Positions 37,386 through 45,176 of a stretch of DNA of 64,000 nucleotides are shown in pieces. The notes under the pieces are model-generated. The model did not search any database and was not told where the DNA came from. It saw nothing but the letters and a program-made list of their open reading frames with translations. Where the stretch lies: contig JAFMJV010000003.1 in assembly GCA_017853275.1 (NCBI GenBank), forward strand, positions 1-64,000, read 5' to 3'. Each line of letters begins with the position of its first letter. Within the stretch, counting starts at the first letter, position 1. The translations under genes were made by a program, and so were the position numbers. The stretch comes from Chloroflexota bacterium (lineage in GTDB: Bacteria; Chloroflexota; Limnocylindria; Limnocylindrales; CSP1-4).

Positions 37386-37420
37386 GGTGGTCCTCGCGGG
37401 CGGGGAGGTCGACACGGGTG

Positions 37421-37426
37421 AGGATA
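37421..37426 (-). promoter_or_regulatory. -10 box (TATCCT) for the binding-protein operon
   Basis: On the minus strand TATCCT lies five bases before GTG 37415 and 35 bases before GTG 37385. It could drive either a leaderless transcript or one with a short leader carrying the GAGGA site. It forms a divergent promoter pair with the box at 37477. Confidence 0.35.
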
Positions 37427-37476
37427 CCCGTCGGGAGCGGAGACCCGGCCGGGGGCCGAGCGGGTCCGGCCGCTGC

Positions 37477-37482
37477 TAGGCT
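37477..37482 (+). promoter_or_regulatory. -10 box (TAGGCT) of a probable leaderless transcript
   Basis: TAGGCT ends seven bases before ATG 37490. It is the same hexamer at nearly the same distance as at 3477 and 4251. Confidence 0.4.
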
Positions 37483-37489
37483 CGGCGGG

Positions 37490-38539
37490 ATGCCCGCCCC
37501 CCTCGCGCTCATCCTCCACCGGGCCGCGCGGCCCACCGACCCGCCGCTCACCCGCCTGCTGGGGGCGGCGCGTGCGGTGCTCGCAGAGCGGCACCGGGGG
37601 CTCCTCGCGCGCGCGGGCGCGGATGCCTCCGTCCTCGAGCTCGCCGGCCCCTTCGCCGCAGGCCTCGCGGAGCGGCTCGCGGGCGCGCACGGCGCGATCG
37701 TCCTGGGGAGCGGATCGGTCCCGCTCCTCCGGCCCGCGGACGCCCGGCGGCTCGTGGCGGGGGCGGCGAGCGGCGAGCGGCGGGTCCTCACGAACAACCG
37801 CTGGTCCTCGGACGTGCTCGCCACCGGCGATGCGGCCGGTCTGGCGGCGCTTCTCCGCGAGGACGCCGGGATCGCCGCGGACAACGCCCTCCCGCGCCTT
37901 CTTGCGGAGCGGCGCGGTGCCGTGATCGCGGAGCTTCCCGGGCGCGACCGGCTCGCGCTGGACGTGGACACCCCCCTCGACCTCGCCCTCGTGGCGGGGA
38001 TGCGCGGCGCCCCGTCCGGGCTGCGGCGCCTTCTCGCGCAGCACCCCGAGGTCACGGTCCCCCGGCTTGCCGCGCTCCGGGGCGTCGCCCATGACCCGCG
38101 CGCGGAGCTCCTCGTGGCGGGCCGGAGCGGCGCGGCCACGCTGCGCCGCCTGGAGCGGGAGCTCCCCTGCCGGATCCGCTTCCTCGCCGAGGAGCGCGGC
38201 CTCCGGGCGGCGGCGGGGAGCCCGGGGCAGCGGCCGCCCCGGAGCACGCTCGGCCGGCTCCTCGCCCTGCGCGGGCCGGAGGCGCTCGGCGCGATCGTCG
38301 CGGAGCTCGCCGAGGGGGCGGTCATCGATACCCGCGTCCTCCTCGCCGACCGGCTCGGCGCGGACGAGGCGGCGTGGCCCTCCGCGGAGGACCGCTACGC
38401 CTCGGACCTCCTCCTCGCGGAACGGGTGACGGACCCGTGGCTCCGGGCGCTCACCGCGTCCGCGGAGGCGGCGCCGGTCCCGATCCTCCTCGGCAGCCAC
38501 ACCCTCGTGGGGCCCGCGGTGGGACCCCTGCTCCGCTGA
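37490..38539 (+). CDS. Nucleotidyltransferase-like protein, unknown function
   Basis: The 349-residue protein resembles a GT-A-fold NTP transferase (MobA/CofC type) in its first 190 residues: GAIVLGSGSVPLLRP, a middle LTNNRWSSDVLA segment, and LALDVDTPLDLALV, the acidic D-x-D-T-P-x-D-L motif that follows the nucleotide strand. It lacks the N-terminal LAGGxSxRMG signature. The C-terminal half (about 195-349) is Arg/Leu/Ala-rich and matches nothing I know. Whether it makes a nucleotide-linked cofactor is unknown. It sits alone between the binding proteins and the complex I operon. Confidence 0.55.
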   Translation: MPAPLALILHRAARPTDPPLTRLLGAARAVLAERHRGLLARAGADASVLELAGPFAAGLAERLAGAHGAIVLGSGSVPLLRPADARRLVAGAASGERRVLTNNRWSSDVLATGDAAGLAALLREDAGIAADNALPRLLAERRGAVIAELPGRDRLALDVDTPLDLALVAGMRGAPSGLRRLLAQHPEVTVPRLAALRGVAHDPRAELLVAGRSGAATLRRLERELPCRIRFLAEERGLRAAAGSPGQRPPRSTLGRLLALRGPEALGAIVAELAEGAVIDTRVLLADRLGADEAAWPSAEDRYASDLLLAERVTDPWLRALTASAEAAPVPILLGSHTLVGPAVGPLLR

Positions 38540-38565
38540 CGGGAAGAAGGCGCGCCCGGCTGCGC

Positions 38566-38571
38566 TAGAAT
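38566..38571 (+). promoter_or_regulatory. -10 box (TAGAAT) of the nuo operon
   Basis: TAGAAT matches the -10 consensus in five of six positions and lies about 75 bases before the nuoA start. No recognisable -35 box is seen 16-18 bases upstream, so an activator or extended contact could be needed. It is the only promoter candidate between 38539 and nuoA. Confidence 0.4.
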
Positions 38572-38646
38572 GTCGCGGCGACCGATGGTCGCGCCTTGCC
38601 GGTGGCTGCCCAGCCTCCGGCGCACGATCGGATCTCGAGGTACAGG

Positions 38647-39006
38647 TTGACCAGCGCCCTCTGGTACGTGCTCGGCTTCGCGTTCGCGGGGTTCACGTTC
38701 GTCTTCCTCACGGTGGGCATCTCGTGGCTCATCAGCCACCGCCACCGGAGCGACCGGCACAAGGGCCTCCCGTATGAGTCGGGGATCGACACCTTCGGCG
38801 ACACGTGGGGCCGCTTCGGCCTTTCCTTCTACATCTACGCGCTGCTCTTCGTCGCGTTCGACATCGAGATCATCTTCATCGTGCTCTGGGCGCTGGTCTA
38901 TGGGGATCTTCTCCTCGGCGGCTTCATCAGCATGCTGCTCTTCGTCCTCGTCCTCCTCGTGGGGCTCGGCTACGCCTGGCGCAAGGGGGTCCTCACGTGG
39001 AAGTAG
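38647..39006 (+). CDS. nuoA: NADH-quinone oxidoreductase subunit A
   Basis: NuoA is a small membrane subunit at the join of the membrane arm and the quinone module. The 119-residue protein has three helices, a cytoplasmic loop with YESGIDTFGDTWGRF and the conserved acidic FDIEIIFIVLW helix. I chose TTG 38647 because GAGG lies six bases upstream and this gives the family length; in-frame TTG 38596 and GTG 38602 would add 15-17 polar residues. It is the first gene of an operon of at least 13 coupled genes. Confidence 0.9.
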   Translation: MTSALWYVLGFAFAGFTFVFLTVGISWLISHRHRSDRHKGLPYESGIDTFGDTWGRFGLSFYIYALLFVAFDIEIIFIVLWALVYGDLLLGGFISMLLFVLVLLVGLGYAWRKGVLTWK

Positions 39007-39698
39007 GCAAGCCCGGCGCCCTGGCGGCCGCCACCGGGGCGCTCGTCCCCGCGGATGACGCGTCCGTGAGCACCCCGATCGTCATCCCCAACACCGGCTG
39101 GAGCGCCGCGGACCCCACCGCCTACAACGGCGGCCGTGCCGCCACGGTCGCCCACCTCCACGAGCTGGAGACGATCGGCAAGGGAGACGACGCCCGCTGG
39201 GGTGCCCTGGACGTCATCCCCGCCAAGGCGGACCTCCTCCTGGACTACCTCCGCGCGAACAGCCTCTGGCCGCTCCTCTCGGGGCTCGCCTGCTGCGCGA
39301 TGGAGATGATGTCCGCGGCCACCTCCGTGAACGACATGGACCGCTTCAACATGTTCCCCTTCCGCGCCAGCCCGCGGCAGGCGGACGTGCTCATCGTGGC
39401 GGGGACCCTCTCCACGAAGATGGCCGGTCCCCTCATCCGCCTCTGGGAGCAGATGCCGGAGCCCAAGTGGTGCGTCGCGATGGGCGACTGCACCTGCTCG
39501 GGCGGCCGCTACAAGCGCTCCTACGCCACGGTCCAGGGGATCGACCGCGTGATGCCCGTGGACGTCTACATCCCCGGCTGCCCGCCGCGTCCGGAGGGGC
39601 TGATCTACGGGATGCTGAAGCTCCAGCAGCTCGTCGTCGAGCGGCGCGGCCGGTGGGCCGAGCGGCGCGTCGGCCCCACCGTCCCGGACGGCCTCTAG
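38997..39698 (+). CDS. nuoB: NADH-quinone oxidoreductase subunit B
   Basis: NuoB carries the N2 [4Fe-4S] cluster that passes electrons to quinone. The 233-residue protein has the four ligands: Cys99 and Cys100 (LACCAMEM), Cys165 ([11 protein letters not shown]) and Cys195 (PGCPPRPE). The GTG start overlaps the end of nuoA by ten bases. It has a polar N-terminal extension of about 80 residues before the conserved [12 protein letters not shown] start, longer than most NuoB proteins. No key residue is lost, so quinone reduction should be normal. Confidence 0.95.
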   Translation: MEVGKPGALAAATGALVPADDASVSTPIVIPNTGWSAADPTAYNGGRAATVAHLHELETIGKGDDARWGALDVIPAKADLLLDYLRANSLWPLLSGLACCAMEMMSAATSVNDMDRFNMFPFRASPRQADVLIVAGTLSTKMAGPLIRLWEQMPEPKWCVAMGDCTCSGGRYKRSYATVQGIDRVMPVDVYIPGCPPRPEGLIYGMLKLQQLVVERRGRWAERRVGPTVPDGL

Positions 39699-39726
39699 GC
39701 CCCGCGGACCAGCGACCGGATCGGAG

Positions 39727-40365
39727 ATGGCTACGGACAGCGCACTCAAGCGACGCCTCGAGGAGCGGCTCGGTGACCGCCTCGCCGGGCCCGTCCGCGC
39801 GCGCCACGACACGACCGAGATCGTGATCGGCCCGGGCGCCGTGACGGACGTCATGCGCACGCTCCGCGAGGACCCCGCCTTCCGCTTCGAGATCCTCGCC
39901 GACCTCGCGGGCGTGGATACGGGGAGCGTCCTCCAGGTCGTCTACCACCTCTGGTCGCCCCTCTCCTCGGACTGGCTGCGCGTCATCGCGGACGGCCTCA
40001 CACGGGAGGACCCGCGGCTCCCGTCGGTCACCTTCCTGTGGAAGGGCGCCGAGTGGGCGGAGCGCGAGGCGTACGACATGTTCGGGATCGTCTTCGAGGG
40101 GAACCGGGACCTGCGCCGCATCTACATGCCGCCGGACTACAAGGGCTTCCCGCTGCGCAAGGACTTCCTCCTGCCGGACGACTCCGCCCGCTCGCCGGGG
40201 ATGGGGATCCGCTACATGGAGCAGCCCGTCCCCACCGCGGAGAGCGGACGGCGGCCGGTGCTCCGCAGCAGCCCCGGGACCGGGAGCCTCGCCGCCGGGA
40301 GCGGCCGGACGGAGATCGGCGCCGGCGGGACGCGCGCGATCGGGAGCGGGGAGGCCGGGTCATGA
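39727..40365 (+). CDS. nuoC: NADH-quinone oxidoreductase subunit C
   Basis: NuoC is a soluble subunit of the connecting (Q) module. The 212-residue protein has the family signature [31 protein letters not shown] (split here for length: [13 protein letters not shown] followed by MFGIVFEGN and [10 protein letters not shown]) and a disordered Ser/Gly/Thr-rich C-terminus of about 40 residues. AGAT precedes the ATG only weakly. It overlaps nuoD by ATGA, which keeps the two subunits in one-to-one amounts. Confidence 0.93.
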   Translation: MATDSALKRRLEERLGDRLAGPVRARHDTTEIVIGPGAVTDVMRTLREDPAFRFEILADLAGVDTGSVLQVVYHLWSPLSSDWLRVIADGLTREDPRLPSVTFLWKGAEWAEREAYDMFGIVFEGNRDLRRIYMPPDYKGFPLRKDFLLPDDSARSPGMGIRYMEQPVPTAESGRRPVLRSSPGTGSLAAGSGRTEIGAGGTRAIGSGEAGS

Positions 40366-41585
40366 CCGAGGCACGCACGCGGATCCCCTCGCTGGACGAT
40401 CCGGAGATCATCGTCGACACCCCCGCGACGATCTACGACGCGATCCCGCCCTACCCGCCGACCACGGAGCGCGAGGCCGAGTTCTACTCGCTGAAGGACG
40501 GCGAGATGCTCATCAACCTCGGGCCCCAGCACCCGTCCACGCACGGCGTCCTCCGGGTCGTGATGAAGATCGACGGCGAGAAGGTCGTGGACCTGGACCC
40601 CGTCCTCGGCTACCTCCACCGCGGCGTGGAGAAGATCTGCGAGAACGGCGACTGGCACCACGCGATCAGCAACTGCGACCCGCTCGAGTACATCGCCTCG
40701 ATGTTCTCGGAGGCGATGCCCGTGATGGTCGCGGAGAAGCTCCTCGACCTCGAGGTCCCGCGCCGCGCGGAGTACATCCGCGTCCTCGCCTGGGAGCTGA
40801 ACCGGATCTCCAGCCACGCGCTCTTCATCGGCTGGCTCGCCCTGGACCTCGGCGCGGTCACCCCGATCCTCTACGGCTTCATCGAGCGCGACGAGATCGT
40901 GGAGATGCTGGCGGCGCTCACCGGCCAGAAGCTCCTCTTCAACTACCTCCGGATCGGCGGCGTGAACGGGGACCTGAACCACGAGTTCCTCAGCCGGCTC
41001 GGTACCTGGATGAGCCACGCGGCGCAGCGGATCGAGGACCAGCAGACGCTCATCAACGAGAACGAGATCTTCATCCGCCGCACCCGCGGCCTGGGTGTGA
41101 TCGACCGCGAGATGGCGCTGAAGATGTGCCTCTCCGGCCCGCCGCTGCGCGCCACCGGGATCCCCTACGACGTCCGCCGCGCGCACCCGTACAGCGTCTA
41201 CCCCGAGCTCGAGTTCGACATCCCCACCCGGACGGAGGGGGACAGCTGGGCGCGCTACTGGCTCCACCTCGAGGAGATCAAGCAGAGCCTCCGGATCATC
41301 GACCAGGTCCTCCACCGGATGCCGGACGGCCCGGTGATGACGAAGCTGCCGCGCCTCCTGCGCGTGCCGCCCGGGCGCGCCTGGGTCGCCTTCGAGAGCC
41401 CGCGCGGCCAGTACGGCGCCTACGGCATCAGCGACGGCACGGACCAGCCCTTCCGGCTGCGCATCCATGACCCGTCCTACTTCAACCTGCAGACCGTCGG
41501 CCTGATGATGCCCGGCCACCTGATCGCGGACACGATGGCGATCATGTCCAGCCTGGACCCGATCATGGGCGGGATCGACAAGTGA
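40362..41585 (+). CDS. nuoD: NADH-quinone oxidoreductase subunit D
   Basis: NuoD forms the quinone pocket with NuoB. The 407-residue protein contains [15 protein letters not shown] with the quinone-site His, the [14 protein letters not shown] segment and the C-terminal DPIMGGIDK. There is a 45-residue N-terminal lead before the conserved core. The ATG overlaps the nuoC stop. The MidA-family methyltransferase at 26672 could modify this subunit, by analogy to NDUFAF7 and NDUFS2. Confidence 0.96.
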   Translation: MTEARTRIPSLDDPEIIVDTPATIYDAIPPYPPTTEREAEFYSLKDGEMLINLGPQHPSTHGVLRVVMKIDGEKVVDLDPVLGYLHRGVEKICENGDWHHAISNCDPLEYIASMFSEAMPVMVAEKLLDLEVPRRAEYIRVLAWELNRISSHALFIGWLALDLGAVTPILYGFIERDEIVEMLAALTGQKLLFNYLRIGGVNGDLNHEFLSRLGTWMSHAAQRIEDQQTLINENEIFIRRTRGLGVIDREMALKMCLSGPPLRATGIPYDVRRAHPYSVYPELEFDIPTRTEGDSWARYWLHLEEIKQSLRIIDQVLHRMPDGPVMTKLPRLLRVPPGRAWVAFESPRGQYGAYGISDGTDQPFRLRIHDPSYFNLQTVGLMMPGHLIADTMAIMSSLDPIMGGIDK

Positions 41586-42979
41586 CCTCGCTGAGCAACC
41601 CCTGGAACCGCCTGACCCTCGCGGGGAAGGTGATCGTCCCGCTCGTCATCGCCCTCATCGGCGTCACGATCGCGCTCGCCGCGGTCTGGCTCTCCGGCTT
41701 CGGCCCGTGGCTCATCCAGTGGCTCCTGGACACGCTCGGCGCGAACATCGGGATCGTCCGCTTCCTCATCGCGACCACGGTGATCCTGCTCATCACCGTC
41801 CCGATCGCCTTCCTGAACATCTTCTTCGAGATGAAGATCATCGCCTTCGTCAACCTGCGGGTGGGCCCCAACCGGACCGGCCCGTGGGGGACGCTGGCCT
41901 CCGTGGTCCACGGCCTGAAGGTGCTCGCCAAGGAGGACTTCACGCCCACCGGCGCGGATGTCCCGGTCTTCACCCTCGCCCCCGCGGTGATCTTCCTCGC
42001 GGCGGTGATGACGCTCCTCGTCGTCCCCTTCGCGCCCGGCCTCTTCGCCTTCGACATGGAGATCGGGCTGATCTACTTCTTCGCGGTCGGCGGCCTCTCC
42101 GTGATCGGCCTGATGATGGCCGGCTGGGCGAGCTTCAACAAGTACTCGCTCCTCGGCGGCCTGCGTGCCGCGGCGGGGATGATCAGCTACGAGCTGCCGC
42201 TCATCCTCTCGGTCGTGGGGATCGTCCTCCTCACCGGCTCGCTCAACCTGACCACGATCGTGGAGGACCAGTCGGGGAGCTTCCTGGACTGGAACATCTT
42301 CCGCCAGCCGCTCGGCGCGATGATCTTCTTCATCGCCGCCACCGCGGAGGGGAGCCGCACCCCGTTCGACCTCACGGAGGCGGACAGCGAGATCGTGGCG
42401 GGCTTCGCCACGGAGTACTCGGGGATGCGCTTCGGCTTCCTCTTCTTCGCCGAGTACGTGAACGTCTTCATCCTCTCGGCGATGACCACGGTCCTCTTCC
42501 TCGGCGGCTGGAACGCGCCGCTGGATATCGACCCGCTGCTGAACTTCTTCGGCATCGCCACCCCGGTGACCGTGGTCCTCGACCCGGGGAGCCTCGGCTT
42601 CGGCCTCCTCGGCGTCATCGCGATCGTGCCGCCGGTCATCACGCTCATCCTCGCCGTCGCGATCCGGATGCTCATCCCCACCTGGGGCTTCCTCCGCTCG
42701 CTCGTCGTCGCCTTCGTCCTCCTGAACATGCTCGTCGTGGGGCTCCTCCTCGGCTGGCTGGCGATCAACCTCGACTGGGTCCTCGGCCTCCTCTGGTTCC
42801 TCATCAAGGCGATCGGCCTCTCCGCCTTCTTCGTCCTCCTCCGCGCCACCCTGCCGCGCGTCCGCGTGGACGAGCTGATGGGCTTCGCCTGGAAGTGGCT
42901 CACCCCTGCCGCGCTGATCAACATCTTCGTGACGGCCGCGGCGCTGATCGTCGTGAAGTCGATGGAGGGCGGCCTGTGA
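41582..42979 (+). CDS. nuoH: NADH-quinone oxidoreductase subunit H
   Basis: NuoH links the quinone pocket to the first proton channel. The 465-residue membrane protein is longer than usual (about 330-420), with an extra hydrophobic N-terminal segment before IAFVNLRVGPNRTGPWG. The loop TPFDLTEADSEIVAGFATEY carries the acidic residues of the quinone-to-channel path, and ATLPRVRVDELMGFAWKW closes the family match. It starts by GTGA overlap with nuoD. In most nuo operons H follows G; here it precedes the rebuilt electron-input genes. Confidence 0.94.
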   Translation: MTSLSNPWNRLTLAGKVIVPLVIALIGVTIALAAVWLSGFGPWLIQWLLDTLGANIGIVRFLIATTVILLITVPIAFLNIFFEMKIIAFVNLRVGPNRTGPWGTLASVVHGLKVLAKEDFTPTGADVPVFTLAPAVIFLAAVMTLLVVPFAPGLFAFDMEIGLIYFFAVGGLSVIGLMMAGWASFNKYSLLGGLRAAAGMISYELPLILSVVGIVLLTGSLNLTTIVEDQSGSFLDWNIFRQPLGAMIFFIAATAEGSRTPFDLTEADSEIVAGFATEYSGMRFGFLFFAEYVNVFILSAMTTVLFLGGWNAPLDIDPLLNFFGIATPVTVVLDPGSLGFGLLGVIAIVPPVITLILAVAIRMLIPTWGFLRSLVVAFVLLNMLVVGLLLGWLAINLDWVLGLLWFLIKAIGLSAFFVLLRATLPRVRVDELMGFAWKWLTPAALINIFVTAAALIVVKSMEGGL

Positions 42980-43815
42980 GGACCGACCGGATCCCCGGCC
43001 TCGGCGTCGTCCGCGGCCTTGTCTTCGCCTTCCGCCAGGCGCTGAAGCCGAAGTACACCGTCCAGTACCCCGAGGTCGTCCAGGAGATCGCGCCGCGCCA
43101 CCGCGGCCGGCTGATCCTCCTCTACGACGAGTACGGCACGCTGAAGTGCGAGACCTGCTTCCAGTGCGCGGCCGCTTGCCCGATCGAGTGCATCGACATG
43201 GGCGGTGTGGACACGAAGAACCGCTTCCACGTCCACTGGGGCCCCGCCGAGCAGTACGCGGAGCGGCGCGAGGAATCCGCCCTCCGGCGCTCCGGCCGCC
43301 CGGTCCCGGACCGGACCTTCTCGGCCTTCGATGCCATCGACCTCGCCCCCCTGGACGCGATCCTCGAGGAGGAGGAGCACCGGCCCCGCCACGCGCTCCG
43401 GATCCTCGAGAAGGCGCAGGCGGCCTATGGCTACCTCCCCGTCGCCGCCCTCCAGCACATCGCCCACCACACCGGCGCCTGGTACAGCGAGCTCTACGGG
43501 ATCGCCACCAGCTACCCGCACCTCCGATTCGAGCCCCCCACCACGCACACGGTGGAGCTCTGCCGCTGCACCGCCTGCCTCCTCGCGGGTGGCGGGCGCG
43601 TCCTCGCCGCCTTCCAGGCCCACCTGGGGACGGAGATCGGCGGCGTGAGCCCGGATGGCGCAGTGCGCCTGGACTCCGCGGACTGCGGCGGCGCCGCACG
43701 CGGCGTCCCGTGGGTGCGCGTGGACGGGAACGTCCTCCCCCGGATCGACGAGAAGGACGCGGCGACGATCGCCGCCCAGGTGCGCGCCACCGTGGCGCAG
43801 GGACGGGTCGCCTGA
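42976..43815 (+). CDS. Fused NuoI(half)-NuoE subunit of complex I
   Basis: The 279-residue protein joins two complex I subunits. Residues 1-75 are NuoI-like (KPKYTVQYPEVV, HRGRLILLYDEYGTLKC) but carry only one [4Fe-4S] motif, Cys58, 61, 64 and 68; the second NuoI motif is absent. Residues 120-279 are the thioredoxin-like NuoE domain (ALRILEKAQAAYGYLP). Its [2Fe-2S] ligands should be CxxxxC and CxxxC: Cys196 and Cys201 are present (plus an extra Cys198), and Cys237 is present, but the fourth position is Ala241. The cluster may be lost or bound with Cys198. GTGA overlap with nuoH and TGATG overlap with nuoF leave no room for a frameshift artefact. Confidence 0.85.
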   Translation: MRTDRIPGLGVVRGLVFAFRQALKPKYTVQYPEVVQEIAPRHRGRLILLYDEYGTLKCETCFQCAAACPIECIDMGGVDTKNRFHVHWGPAEQYAERREESALRRSGRPVPDRTFSAFDAIDLAPLDAILEEEEHRPRHALRILEKAQAAYGYLPVAALQHIAHHTGAWYSELYGIATSYPHLRFEPPTTHTVELCRCTACLLAGGGRVLAAFQAHLGTEIGGVSPDGAVRLDSADCGGAARGVPWVRVDGNVLPRIDEKDAATIAAQVRATVAQGRVA

Positions 43816-45122
43816 TGGAGCTCCTCGCCGGACGGTCGGGCTGGCCGTCCATCCTCCTCGGCCGCGCGGCCACCCTCGCCCCGGACGCGGGCATCGAGGC
43901 CGCGGAAGCAGCCGGCGCCTGGAGCGCCTGGAAGAACGCCGTCGCCTCGATCGCCCCGGATGCGCTCATCGCCTCGGTGGAGCGCTCCGGCCTCCGCGGC
44001 CGCGGAGGCGCCGGCTTCCCGGCCGGCCGGAAGTGGCGCGCGGTCGCGAACGCGGACCGCGGCCAGCGCTACCTGGTCGCCAACGGCTTCGGCGCGGACC
44101 CCGGCGCGCACGCGGAGCGGCTCCTCCTGGAGCGTGACCCGCACGGCGTCCTGGAAGGTCTCGCCCTCGCCGCCTATGCCGTGGGTGCCACGGAGGCCAC
44201 GATCGTCGTCCGGGCCGGCTCCGGATCCGCCGCCGCACGTCTGCGTGCCGCGCTCGCCGCCGCGGAGGAGAAGGGCTACCTCGGGAGCGCCGTCCTCGGC
44301 ACGAGCATCCGCCTCTCCGTCACCGTCCGCGAGCTCGCGGGCTCCTTCGTGACCGGCGAGGAGACCGTCCTCCTCCGCGCGCTGGAGGACCGCCGCGCCC
44401 AGCCGGACCAGCGGCCGCCCTACCCCGCCACCAAGGGCCTCTGGGGCCGCCCCACCCTCGTCCAGAACGTCCAGACGCTCGCCGCCGTCCCGTGGATCGT
44501 GACCCACGGTGCAGAGGCCTTCGCCGCCACGGGGACCCCGGACGCGCCGGGGACGATCCTCCTCTCCCTCTCCGGCGCGCTCGGCCGGCCGGGGATCGTG
44601 GAGGCCCCCATGGGGACGACCCTGCGCGACCTCCTCGACCTCGCGGGCGGCGCCACCGGCACCCTGAAGGCGCTCCTCGTCGGCGGGCCCACCGGCGGCT
44701 TCCTCCCGGCGGCGTCGCTCGACCTTCCGCTCGGCTACGGGACGCTCACCGAGGCGGGCGCGCTCGTCGGCTCCGGGTCGATCCTCGCGGTCGGGTCGGA
44801 GACGAGCATCGTGGAGCTCGCCACCCTCCTCACCCGCTACCTCTCGGACGAATCGTGCGGCAAGTCGATCCCCTGCCGGATCGGCCTGCGCCGCCTTGCG
44901 GAGCTCGGGGATGGCCTGTGCACCGGTCTCTGCCGGCCCACGGACGAGGCGCTCATCCGCTCCCTCTCCGCGGACGTCCGGGATGCCGCCCTGTGCGGCC
45001 TGGAGGCCGGCGCTCCCAACCCCCTCCTCTCCGGGATGCGATACTTCGCGGACGAGTTCGCCGCCGCTTCGGCGGGGGGCTCGGCACCCGCGGCCGCTGC
45101 TCGGCCGGGGGTATCCGCGTGA
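43815..45122 (+). CDS. nuoF: NuoF-like subunit with altered NADH/flavin and cluster residues
   Basis: NuoF normally oxidises NADH with FMN and passes electrons through [4Fe-4S] cluster N3. The 435-residue protein keeps GLRGRGGAGFPAGRKW (59-74), GEE at 181-183, and the late Cys394. Two sets of residues have changed. The NADExEPG segment contacting FMN and NADH is NGFGADPG (90-97), losing two acids. The N3 motif CxxCxxC is Cys348-Gly-Lys-Ser351-Ile-Pro-Cys354, so one ligand is Ser. Ser can ligate iron, so a cluster is still possible. The reading frame is open with normal codon use, so this is a maintained gene, not a pseudogene. Confidence 0.85.
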   Translation: MELLAGRSGWPSILLGRAATLAPDAGIEAAEAAGAWSAWKNAVASIAPDALIASVERSGLRGRGGAGFPAGRKWRAVANADRGQRYLVANGFGADPGAHAERLLLERDPHGVLEGLALAAYAVGATEATIVVRAGSGSAAARLRAALAAAEEKGYLGSAVLGTSIRLSVTVRELAGSFVTGEETVLLRALEDRRAQPDQRPPYPATKGLWGRPTLVQNVQTLAAVPWIVTHGAEAFAATGTPDAPGTILLSLSGALGRPGIVEAPMGTTLRDLLDLAGGATGTLKALLVGGPTGGFLPAASLDLPLGYGTLTEAGALVGSGSILAVGSETSIVELATLLTRYLSDESCGKSIPCRIGLRRLAELGDGLCTGLCRPTDEALIRSLSADVRDAALCGLEAGAPNPLLSGMRYFADEFAAASAGGSAPAAAARPGVSA

Positions 45123-45176
45123 GCCGGACCCACCGCCTGCATAGCGCCGGGACGCGCGCAGAGGACTGCTGACGCC

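Noticed and set aside
42976-45122. Frameshift or sequencing error as the cause of the missing cysteines in NuoE and NuoF.
   Set aside because: Surrounding motifs stay in frame, overlaps at both ends are exact, and single codon changes (Ala, Ser) explain the differences without indels.
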